Assembly: GCA_041398905.1 (NCBI GenBank)
Contig: JAWKTV010000009.1
Location: forward strand, 62,001-126,000
Direction: 5' to 3'
From: JAWKTV01 sp041398905
GTDB taxonomy: Bacteria; Planctomycetota; Planctomycetia; Planctomycetales; Planctomycetaceae
DNA length: 64,000 bases
The position numbers and the translations under genes were made by a program. Below are positions 28,405 through 36,799 of the stretch, piece after piece. The first letter of the stretch is position 1, and each line of letters starts with the position of its first letter. Below the pieces are notes generated by a model, which saw only the letters and a program-made list of their open reading frames with translations, made no database searches and was not told where the DNA came from.

Positions 28405-29589
28405 TCAGCCATTCATCGGCGCGGGAGCGGCAGTTTTGGCCGACCGCTGCTCCGACAGCAGCACGGCGGCGAACAACACCGGGTCCTCCTGCCGACGCAT
28501 GACCTCGCGCAAAGTCGGCATGCGGTCCGCTTCCAGGCACAGCTCAATCAACGAGCCCGTCACCTCTTCACTCACGCCCGTCAATGCCTCCGCCGCCAGG
28601 TCCACCGCCTCCTGCAAGCGGCCCGATCGCATCAGCAGATCGACCAGCACGTATGCCAGCAGTGGCCGGTCCCGCTCGTCCGGCTCGGCGTCCAACTGCT
28701 CCCGGAAGTATGCCAGCCCTTCGTCGCGGCCCTTGTTCAGCAGCACTTTGAAGAACTGCATGTGCGCGTGGTAGAAGTCCTGAAACGGCGGCTCGTCGGA
28801 ATACTGAAGCGGGGCGTCGAGGCGGCTGCCGTACTCGGCAAGTTGCAATGCCAGCTCCAGCTCCTCCCCCTTGTCGATCGACCGCGCGAACCGCGTGACC
28901 GAGTTGAGGTGCGATACGTCGATGTGGTAGTTCCCCCTCGAACAGCCAGTCGCGCGTGGCGATCAACTCCCGCAATGACCCTCCGGCGGGAGCATCGCAA
29001 GCTTCTGCTGCACATTCCGCTCGACGTTCTCCCGCAGGTCGTTGTACAGACTCCGCACCATCAGCCGGCGCACTCCTGCCGCTGCTCCTGCGACAGGTTG
29101 GGGAACGACTGATCGAGCGAAGTGATGGTGCTGCAGGTGCCGTGCTGCCGCAGCATCATCTGCAAGCCGCGCGCCGGGTGGACTCCTTCATACAAGGCGA
29201 TGCGCAGGATCTGCTCCGAGTCTTCGCCCCGCCGGTGCCGATGGGCAGTGCGTCGATCGCCGCCCGCACCGGCCCCGGATCGTTGATCACCTTGAAGTAC
29301 ATCCACGCTCGGGATATCACCATCATCGAGGAAACGTTGTCCGACCTCCCGGGCCGAGGCGACGTACGTCTCTTCAACCGCTGGCCGCTGCTCGCGCGGA
29401 ACATCCTGCAGCGACGCCGGCTTGAACAGCGGCAATCCCAACTCGGACTTGCGTTTGAGCATCAACGCATCGAACAGCTTGTGATGGCGTCGTTGCTCGC
29501 GGAGCGAATCGATCAGTCGATCGAGGACGGAAAGCGCTGTCGCCGCTGGAGCCGAGTTGCTGGAGTTCGTCAAAGAGGGAGTCGGACAT
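28405..29589 (-). CDS. Unknown helical protein, conserved but split by several frame breaks
   Basis: The start MSDSLFDELQQLGSSG lies at 29589 and the end AKTAAPAPMNG at 28405. Between them at least six frame changes are needed (near 29545, 29308, 29232, 29060, 28985 and 28927) to read a continuous helical protein of about 395 residues. Segments include ALSVLDRLIDSLREQ, WMYFKVINDPGPVRAAIDAL, SLYNDLRENVERNVQQKLA, YHIDVSHLNSVTRFARSIDK and DFYHAHMQFFKVLLNKG. The last third is TPR-like. Several repairs fall in G-runs or at single T/A losses, so sequencing error is the best explanation. It is the worst-affected gene in the window; a real pseudogene is not excluded. No family recognised. Confidence 0.6.
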
Positions 29590-29734
29590 TTGCAGGCGGG
29601 GTGATTAGCTGATGGCGGGGCGGATCGTGCACGCGATGTCGAGCCGATGCGGTTCGATCGTAGCTGGGACCGGGGCGCGCGGGCCAACCGACCGACGATC
29701 CCCGCCACGCGGCGGGGTGCGGGGGCTGCGTGAA

Positions 29735-29782
29735 AGTGGAAGCCCCCGACTTCGCATGCGTACCCTTCCGGGGGCTACCACT
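29735..29782. other. Long intergenic stem-loop with competing stems
   Basis: A stem pairs 29735-29747 with 29770-29782, 12 pairs broken by one A-A mismatch, around a 22-base loop that contains the palindrome CGCATGCG. The left arm (AGCCCCC, 29741-29747) can also pair with GGGGGCT at 29721-29727, giving a mutually exclusive alternative hairpin. It lies between the amino-acid kinase and helical-protein genes, overlapping the end of the extended kinase frame. No U-run is present. Confidence 0.5.
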
Positions 29783-30466
29783 CAGTATGGCCCAGCCATA
29801 CAACCCCTCTGGAACAACCGGGGTCCCCTGCGATCCAGCCGCTTGCGGCTAGGTGGACGACGCGAACGATTGCAGGCAAGCTGCTCCAGTCGACGCACGA
29901 AGATTGAGCCACTGGACGCGCAACGACCCCCCACCAATCGGGGCAATGTGGAGTCGATCAGTTCCCGTGCGGCGGCAGAGTCGATCGACTCCGCTGCATC
30001 AAGGTCGACCGACTTCAACAGCAGCAGCTCCATCGCCCGCAGCTCGATCGCCACCGCCGCGGCGAGGCTGTCAGACGTGACCTGCCACGATCGTTCGAGA
30101 CGATGCGGATGGTCCGCCGCGAACCACTGCCGGTGTTCGTCGAACCAGCGAGCCATCTGCAGGACCGGCTGCGCACCCGCTCCAGGCCGCTTCCAGGTCA
30201 TTGGAGGTGCGACAGAGCCGGCCGCCCGGCAGCAGTCGGCACAGCAGCACCGCCGTCGCTTCGAGTGTTTCCATCGCGATGTCGTGCGCATCGGCCTCTG
30301 AGAGCGGTCGCAGGCGATGCCAGTCGCGCACGACATCCGCCAGTCGCCCGCCTCCCGCCAGCCAGAGCAGCCGACGTGACGCGCGCAACTGAGCAACCTC
30401 AGTCAGCCGAGCCGTCAGGTCCGGCAGTTCGAGCAGGCTGCCGCCGACTTTGATGACCGTGAGCAC
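29782..30466 (-). CDS. Amino-acid-kinase family protein, MfnE-like (one frame break)
   Basis: Starts nine bases after the hisG stop. The N terminus MLTVIKVGGSLLELPDL and LLWLAGGGRLADVVRDW carry the kinase glycine loops, and SEADAHDIAMETLEAT is the Ala-His-helix region of the MfnE-type subgroup. After a frame change near 30180 the next frame continues with GAQPVLQMARWFDEH, SWQVTSDSLAAAVAIEL, LLLLKSVDL and ARELIDSTLPRL, the typical C-terminal half. The composite is about 228 residues. MfnE phosphorylates a furan intermediate of methanofuran synthesis, and many planctomycetes have H4MPT/methanofuran-linked C1 genes, so that role is possible. The exact substrate is inferred, not shown. Confidence 0.72.
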
Positions 30467-30474
30467 GCGGCGAC

Positions 30475-31344
30475 TCAGGGGATGATCTTGCTGATCTGGA
30501 ACTCGACGATGCCGGTCGCCCCCATCTCCTTGAGCTGCGGAATCAAACTCCGCACCGCCTTCTCATCCAGGATCGTCGTCAGGTCGAGCCAGTCGGGATC
30601 GGAGAGCTGCGAGACAGTGGGTGACTGCATCGATGGCAGCACGTTAATGACCTCTTCCAACTGGTCGCGACGGACGTTCATCATCAGCCCGACTTTGCCT
30701 TCGGCTTCCAGGCAAGCCTGCAGCATCAGGGCGATGTTCTTCAGCTTCGCCTGCTTTTCCGGATCGCTCCATGCTTTGCGATTGGCGATGAGCCGGGTCG
30801 TGCTCTCGAGTACGGTGTCGACGATCCGCAGGTTGTTCGCCCGCAGCGACGAGCCGGTCTCGGTGACCTCGACGATCGCGTCGGCGAGTCGGGGGGGCTT
30901 CACTTCGGTCGCGCCCCACGAAAACTCGACCTCGGCGGTGACGCCATGCCTGGCGAGGTACGACTTCGTCAGTCCGACCGCCTCCGTGGCGATTCGTTTG
31001 CCTTCGAGGTCTTTCGCGGATTGGATCGGTGAATCGTTGGGAACGGCGAGTACCCAGCGAACCGGGCGGCGGCTGACCTTCGAGAACCGCAACTCGCAGA
31101 CCTCATGCACGTCGGCGTTGGTCTCCTGCACCCAGTCGTGCCCGGTGATACCCGCGTCCAGAATCCCCTGCTGTACGTAGCGGGCCATCTCCTGAGCGCG
31201 AATCAGCAGGCACTCGATTTCGTCGTCGTCGATCGACGGATAGTACGACCGCGACGAGAACGAGATGTCGTAGCCAGCCTGCTTGAACAGGGCGGCTGTC
31301 GCTTCCTGGAGGCTGCCGGCCGGAATTCCGAGCTTGAGGATCAT
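30475..31344 (-). CDS. hisG: ATP phosphoribosyltransferase, long form
   Basis: About 289 residues from the ATG at 31344. First step of histidine synthesis: ATP + PRPP to phosphoribosyl-ATP. Visible features are LKLGIPAGSLQEATAALF, AGITGHDWV, the PRPP-binding region ADAIVEVTETGSSLRANNL, and a C-terminal regulatory ACT-like domain (KVGLMMNVRRDQLEEVINVLPS), which marks the HisZ-independent long form that is feedback-inhibited by histidine. Other his genes are absent here. The kinase gene immediately downstream is probably co-transcribed. Confidence 0.96.
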   Translation of the reverse strand: MILKLGIPAGSLQEATAALFKQAGYDISFSSRSYYPSIDDDEIECLLIRAQEMARYVQQGILDAGITGHDWVQETNADVHEVCELRFSKVSRRPVRWVLAVPNDSPIQSAKDLEGKRIATEAVGLTKSYLARHGVTAEVEFSWGATEVKPPRLADAIVEVTETGSSLRANNLRIVDTVLESTTRLIANRKAWSDPEKQAKLKNIALMLQACLEAEGKVGLMMNVRRDQLEEVINVLPSMQSPTVSQLSDPDWLDLTTILDEKAVRSLIPQLKEMGATGIVEFQISKIIP

Positions 31345-31626
31345 GGTCGTGACGTGCTTCTGAATCGTATGTGCCGTTGTGCGTAAACCGTTGCTGCGGA
31401 ACGGTAGGTTAGTCAACCGGACAATCGCTCGCGAGTTCGTGACACCCCGTGTCGACAAGCATCGATGGGATTCGATTCTTCGTCGACCGGTCAGCCTCCC
31501 ATCGGAGCCCCCTTTTCCCTGACTGTACTCGTCAGAGGTAACGGTGACGCGGCCCTGCTATGCTGCTAACGCGTCAATCCGTGAGCGGGGTTTTGGCACG
31601 CATGCGAGCAAGCAGGAGCAACGAAC
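31345..31626. other. Divergent spacer hisG / metallopeptidase
   Basis: About 280 bases. An extended -10-like TGCTATGCT lies on the plus strand around 31556-31564 and could serve the metallopeptidase gene, but no matching -35 is evident. On the minus strand I see no clear hisG promoter or leader peptide. Confidence 0.3.
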
Positions 31627-32502
31627 ATGAAACTGGGTGATGTTGGCCGCAGTGGCAATGTGGAGGATCGGCGGTCGGGCGGAGGAAAAATGGCCGCCGG
31701 TGGTGGGCTGCTGGGGGTGATTCTGATGATCGCCTTCGTGCTGATGCGAGGCGGCGGGGTGAAGGAAGTGGTCCAGGTCGTCGCTCAGAACGCTGGCAAT
31801 CTCAAGGCTCCGCAGGCCAACCTCTCCCCCGAAGAGCAGGTCCGGCAGGACGAGCAACTCGTCTTCCTCGAGAAGATCCTGAAGCTCACGGAAGACGTCT
31901 GGACCGAACAGTTCGCCGAAGAAGGCGAGCGGTATCAGCCCCCGCGGCTCGTGGTCTTCCGTGGCTCGACCCAGACCGCTTGCGGCGTCGGTCAGGATGC
32001 GATGGGGCCGTTCTACTGTCCTGCGGATTCGCAGGCCTATATCGACCTCTCCTTCTATGACCAGCTCGATCGTGATTTGAAGGCCCCCGGCGACTTCGCT
32101 CAGGCGTATGTCGTCGCCCACGAAATCGGGCATCACGTGCAGAACCTGCTCGGCTACAGCGACATCGCCCACCAGGCTCGGCAGACGCAGCCCGAGGAGA
32201 TCGCCAACGAGTATTCCGTCCGCCTCGAACTGCAGGCCGACTACCTGTCGGGCGTCTGGGCACATCACGCTCACCAGCAGTCGAACATCCTGGAGCCGGG
32301 CGACGTGGAAGAAGGGCTGCGGGCCGCCAATCAAATTGGCGACGACCTGCTGCAGAAGCGTGCCAGCGGCCGCATTGTACCGGAGAACTTTACCCACGGC
32401 ACCAGCGAGCAGCGAGTCCGCTGGTTGCGTCAGGGACTGAAGACGGGCGACTTCTCACGGAAGACGCTCGACGCCTTTGAGATGCCCTACGACCGGCTGT
32501 GA
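31627..32502 (+). CDS. Neutral zinc metallopeptidase (YpfJ-like)
   Basis: 291 residues. One N-terminal membrane segment (AAGGGLLGVILMIAFVLM) after a short cytoplasmic tail, then the peptidase domain with FRGSTQTACGVGQDAMGPFYCPADSQ split across family motifs, YIDLSFYDQL and the zinc site HEIGHHVQNLLG. The downstream Glu/Asp ligand is likely in RLELQADYLSGVWAHH. This is the putative neutral zinc metallopeptidase family, whose substrates are unknown. A strong terminator follows the stop. Confidence 0.93.
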   Translation: MKLGDVGRSGNVEDRRSGGGKMAAGGGLLGVILMIAFVLMRGGGVKEVVQVVAQNAGNLKAPQANLSPEEQVRQDEQLVFLEKILKLTEDVWTEQFAEEGERYQPPRLVVFRGSTQTACGVGQDAMGPFYCPADSQAYIDLSFYDQLDRDLKAPGDFAQAYVVAHEIGHHVQNLLGYSDIAHQARQTQPEEIANEYSVRLELQADYLSGVWAHHAHQQSNILEPGDVEEGLRAANQIGDDLLQKRASGRIVPENFTHGTSEQRVRWLRQGLKTGDFSRKTLDAFEMPYDRL

Positions 32503-32533
32503 GTGACTGAGCGCTCACCCCGATCGATGACCG

Positions 32534-32565
32534 AAGACCCGGCCAGGCAGGCCGGGTCTTTCTTT
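32534..32565 (+). terminator. Rho-independent terminator after the metallopeptidase gene
   Basis: An 11-base perfect stem (32534-32544 with 32550-32560), loop AGGCA, followed by the T-rich tail TCTTTG. It lies 32 bases after the stop codon. Confidence 0.85.
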
Positions 32566-32700
32566 GCACACTCGCAAGGCGGCCGGGGAGCAAATTGTTG
32601 GTAGATTGACGACGACCGATCCGTTCCCAACGTTGGAACTGCTTGATCGCCGACGACATCGGCACGCCCGCGCCCGCACCCCACCCAAGAGGAACTGTCA

Positions 32701-33544
32701 TGCAGCCACGACTCCGCTTTGCCGCGTTCGCGCTGTCACTCGTCGGACTGCTGGTGTTGCCGGGTCAATTGCCGGCACAATCCACCAGCGACGTCCCGCC
32801 TGCGATCGACAACCAACCCGCAGCCCCGGCGGAAGCGAGTCCGCCCGCCATGCGGGCTTTCTTCCTTCGGTCCGCGGCCGCGTCGGATGTCGCCGCGTTG
32901 CTCAAAAGCTGGACGATTCCATCGAAGCGGTTGCTGATCCCCGCGTCAATTCGGTGCTTGTCCGGGGTGACGCCGCAGGATCGAGCGTATTGCAGCGATG
33001 ATTGAGCAGCTTGACGCCGGGAGCGAGCAACGGCTCTATGAGTTCGAGATCATCGCATTCGATGTGACGCTGCCGCCGGACTCGGTGCAGGAGCCGACCA
33101 ATTGGTCTCCCGATTCGTTGCTCAACGGGGAGCTGCCGGCGGGAAAGATTGTCGAACGTCAGTCCTGAGGCTGCGCTGATCGACGGCCAGAAAGGCATGA
33201 TGCAGATCGGTTCGGTGGTGGGCGTTGAAAGCGGCCGATCGTTTGATCCGCGGACACGCGAGCCGGTCAAGTCGTATCAGATGGAGAGCGTCGGAACGAT
33301 GATGACGGCGACCACGCGACGAAAGACCGATGAAGAAGTTGTGGTGGCATATCAGTTCGAGCAGACCCGGATCGCTCCCCGGGGCGAAGAGGAATCTGGC
33401 CAGCCAGCACCAAAGGACACCACATCCGTCGAGGCGACTGTGACCCTGAAAACGGGTCAGCCGTTGCTGCTGGGAGCGACTCAGACGAGTACGACCGACG
33501 AGGCGGGCGGCACACACCGGCTTACGTGCTGGTGGGACGACTGA
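32701..33544 (+). CDS. Exported protein with secretin N-domain-like segment (three frame breaks)
   Basis: The ATG at 32701 opens a signal peptide (RFAAFALSLVGLLVLPGQL). Three one-base repairs are needed: near 32909 (AAAA should be five A, giving ALLKKLDDSIEA), near 32984 (giving AGSERIAAMIEQLD) and near 33155. The composite, about 280 residues, contains DPRVNSVLVRGD followed by IAAMIEQLDAGSEQRLYEF, which resembles the NolW/N1-N2 folds of type II secretins. No secretin pore domain follows, and the C-terminal part (EEVVVAYQFEQTRIAP, LKTGQPLLLGATQTS) looks like a beta domain. Function unknown; it is convergent with hslU. Confidence 0.6.
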
Positions 33545-33646
33545 CGAACGTGCCCGCAGGCCGCTGATCGCACAACGCCGCGACCCACCCGACAGCCCGG
33601 ACAGCCCGACGAACGATCTCAGCGATCTCGAATCGAGTCCCGTAGG

Positions 33647-34997
33647 CTCACAGAATGAACTTTGAAGGTCTTCCTGTTTCGTCACCGGGTCGAGCCGCTC
33701 GTGGACGTACGCGGCGTCGATGACCACCGCTTCCCCCTGCCGCTTGTCTGCCTCGAAACTCAGATCTTCCAGCAGACGTTCCAGAATCGTGTGCAGCCGG
33801 CGGGCACCGATGTTCTGCGTCGACTGATTCACCTGCCAGGCGATATCCGCCACCGCCCGCAGTGCGTCGGCGGAGAACGAGACCGTCAATCCTTCCGTCT
33901 CCAGCAGCGCGGTGTACTGCTGGGTGATCGAACTCGTCGGCTCGGTGAGGATGCGGAGAAGTCGTCCCGCGTGAGGTCCTTCAGCTCGACGCGGATCGGA
34001 AACCGCCCCTGCAGTTCAGGCATCAGGTCCGATGGCCGCGACCGATGGAACGCCCCCGCGGCGATGAACAGTACGTGATCGGTGCTGACGTTGCCGTACC
34101 GCGTCTGCACGGTCGTCCCCTCCACGATCGGTAACAGGTCGCGTTGCACGCCGTGCCGGCTGACGTGATCCTTGCGGCCGCCTTCCGAGTCGTCACAAAC
34201 CTTGTCGATTTCGTCGATGAAGATGATGCCCGACTGCTCGGCCCGCTCGATCGCCTCGGCGTTGATCGCGTCCGGGTCCATCAGGGCCTCGACTTCCTGT
34301 TCGAGCAACACCTCACGGGCCTCGCGGACGGTCGCTCGCCGTCGCCGTGACTGCTTCGGCATCAACTTGTCCAGCATGCTTTGCAGATCGCTGTCCATCT
34401 GGTCCATGCCGACGTTCGAGAGGATCTGCACCGGACTCTTCCGCTGTTGTTCGACGCTGATCTCGACCTGCGCTCCTCGAGCGCGCCGGCGGCGAGCATT
34501 TCGCGGAACTTCTCGCGCGTGCGGGCATGCCGAGCCTCGGCCTCGCTCGCCGAGTCCGCCGGAGTGGCACCGCGAATCTCCTCGAATGGCACGAGCAGTT
34601 CGAGCAGCCGGTCTTCGACACGCTGCCGCGCCTTCGGCAGCACGGTATCGCGTTTACTGTCGCGGACGAGTTGGATCGCGGCCTCAACCAGGTCGCGGAC
34701 CATGCTCTCGACGTCGCGTCCGTAGTAGCCGACCTCGGTGTATTTGGTCGCCTCGACCTTGATGAACAGCGCCCCGGTGAGCTGGGCGAGGCGACGGGTG
34801 ATCTCGGTTTTCCCGACGCCCGTCGGGCCGATCATGATGATGTTCTTCGGCGTGACTTCCCTGCGAAGCGTCTCGGGGAGTTGCTTCCACCGCCAGCGGT
34901 TGCGCAACGCGACCGCCACCGCCCGCTTGGCGTCGGCTTGACCAACGATGTGCTGATCCAGACGGGACACGACTTCCTGAGGTGTCAGTTCGGACAC
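33647..34997 (-). CDS. hslU: ATP-dependent protease ATPase subunit HslU (three frame breaks)
   Basis: AAA+ unfoldase of the HslUV (ClpYQ) protease. The N-terminal half is clear: MSELTPQEVVSRLDQHIVGQ, Walker A GPTGVGKTEITRRL, KVEATKYTEVGYYGRD. The middle frame has Walker B GIIFIDEIDKVC and the C-terminal frame has the sensor-2 region QNIGARRLHTILERLLEDLS. Frames change near 34472 (repair gives RQVEISVEQQRKSP), 33962 (DDFLRILTEP) and 33665 (ending with KFIL and a stop at 33647, the conserved extreme C terminus that docks into HslV). The composite is about 450 residues, the normal size. hslV is not adjacent on either side. Confidence 0.9.
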
Positions 34998-36025
34998 GAT
35001 GGTCTCCGGGATGATAAGTCATGCGGCGGAGTCGACTTTGAACAGTTGCCGCTGCGATTGGCACTTGCCCCCATCATTGCCCGAAGTCGGCTGATGGTCA
35101 AAAGCAGGCGGAGACATTCCCTCACAGTGGACTGCGCACGCCGAGTGCCCGGAGGCCTTCCGAACATTTTCAGAATTCTGGCGAACCTTTTCTGATCTTG
35201 CGGGGTCTTCAAACGTTGAGGAAAGTGTGGACTGCGTGCGGTCGAGCTGCTTCTGGACCGACCACAGCCCGCAAATGCGTTGTAAGTCCTGATGAGGCAG
35301 GACTTTTCTCATTGGAAATGAGTTTCCCTGACGGACCGCGGCCAACGGCTGCGGGAGGTGCCACGATGACCAGCTGTATCACCAATTCGCTCTCGACCAC
35401 GACCCTGAACAACGGGTTTGGCTCCGATCTGCGTTGCGTGACGGTCGTCGGGACCCATGTCGATTCGATGCGCGAACGCGCCTTCGCAGGGAAACGGCTC
35501 CATCCCGCGCACCGCCCGAGTCACGCGGCGGCCCCATCGCTACCGGCTCAACAGGCCGCGCTCGCGAAACCGGCGGCCGCCACGGATCGAGCGCGGTGGT
35601 CAGGCTCCGTACCCGCCGGCGTACCCGCCGCGGTCGACTATGCCTTACCGCCGGCGATCTGGGCGACGCTGGTCATTGCCAAGGCCATTTCAGCCTGAAG
35701 CCGATCGAGCGCGACGACCGTCGACCCCGTTACCGGGGCGACTGCCGTCCGACATCGGGTGACCGCTGATCGAGCCTGGCTGGGTGCTGACCGGGAGAAG
35801 CTTCGCCTTCTCCGAGGGTTCGCCCCCTTGTCCAGTCCGCTCATCGCTCGCAATGACACCGCGCCGACATACCCCCTCCGGGTCACTGCGGCGCGCGTCT
35901 CGTGACGGCGATCGAGCTTGCAAGCGTACTCACTCCTCAACCAACTCCGCTGCCACGCGCCGCCGCCCTGCATTTGGGGCGACCCGCACAGCCGAGTCCT
36001 TCCTCCGACGAACGGAGGTGATCCA
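34998..36025. other. About 1 kb between hslU and the sigma factor gene
   Basis: Apart from a weakly supported 110-codon frame at 35366-35698 (listed separately) I see no gene. Several overlapping frames are open on both strands through 35.4-36.0 kb, which is typical of GC-rich shadow frames but could also hide a gene broken by indels. No RNA-like structure stands out. Confidence 0.4.
35366..35698 (+). CDS. Possible small hypothetical protein
   Basis: 110 codons. The ATG is preceded by GGGAGGTG at a good distance, which is the main reason to list it. The first 30 residues (MTSCITNSLSTTTLNNGFG) look natural; the remainder is Ala/Arg/His/Pro-rich and may be out of frame because of an indel. No family recognised. 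Confidence 0.3.
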   Translation: MTSCITNSLSTTTLNNGFGSDLRCVTVVGTHVDSMRERAFAGKRLHPAHRPSHAAAPSLPAQQAALAKPAAATDRARWSGSVPAGVPAAVDYALPPAIWATLVIAKAISA

Positions 36026-36577
36026 ATGCAGGAATCGCAAATTATCACGCTCGTGTACCTCGCCCAGTCGGGCGACCGGGAAGCGTTCGGCAGTCTGCTC
36101 AACGAGTTCGAGCCGATGGTCTATGCCGTCGTCTACCGTCGACTCCGCAACTCCGCCGAAGCCGCCGAGGTGACGCAGGAAGTCTTCCTGCGGGCGCTGC
36201 GCAAGCTGGGCCAGCTCCGCGAGCCGGAACGGTTCGTCGGCTGGCTCAAGCGGATCGCGGTGCGGCTGTCGATCAATCGGGCGGTCCGGCGTCCCAGGGA
36301 GACCATCACCCCGCCAGAGGGGTTCGCGGGAATCTCTACGGCCGGTCGCGCCCCGATCGATGGCGTGCTGCAGCACGAAGCGGCTCTGCAAATCCGCAGC
36401 GGCATCAACCGCCTCAAGCGAATCGACCGGGAAACTCTGGTCGCCTTCTACTTCGAGGGGCAGTCGCTGAAGGAGATGAGCGACCGCTTCGAAAGCCCGG
36501 TCGGCACCATCAAGCGCCGCCTGCACACCGCCCGTAACCGCCTCAAGGAGGAACTCGGCGAGGCGCAGCGGGCGTGA
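36026..36577 (+). CDS. ECF-type RNA polymerase sigma factor
   Basis: 183 residues; GGAGGTGATCC precedes the ATG at an ideal distance. Sigma region 2 (LAQSGDREAFGSLLNEFEP, then AEAAEVTQEVFLRALRKL) and sigma region 4 (DRETLVAFYFEGQSLKEMSD, with VGTIKRRLHTARNRLKEEL) are intact. The region 2-4 linker is short. No anti-sigma factor gene follows within the next kilobase, so its control is unclear; many planctomycete ECF factors lack an adjacent classical anti-sigma gene. Confidence 0.93.
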   Translation: MQESQIITLVYLAQSGDREAFGSLLNEFEPMVYAVVYRRLRNSAEAAEVTQEVFLRALRKLGQLREPERFVGWLKRIAVRLSINRAVRRPRETITPPEGFAGISTAGRAPIDGVLQHEAALQIRSGINRLKRIDRETLVAFYFEGQSLKEMSDRFESPVGTIKRRLHTARNRLKEELGEAQRA

Positions 36578-36799
36578 GGGTGCTACCGGTCAGCAGTGCC
36601 GGCAACGACGATCGAGTGGCCGTGCAGGAAGCTCTCCGCACGACTGCTCGGTCGTCGTAGCGCAGGGGGATGCGGCAAGATTAGGGCACGAAGATCGGCC
36701 GCACCGCGAGGACAAGCGACAGCCACCCAGCGAGGTCATTGACTGACCATTCGGGGACAGAAACGCTTTGCAACGACCGTCAACACCGCGCATCCACCG

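Noticed and set aside
31558..32397. 279-codon minus-strand frame opposite the metallopeptidase
   Set aside because: The plus strand has the zinc motif HEIGHH and a terminator after the stop, so the reverse frame is a shadow.
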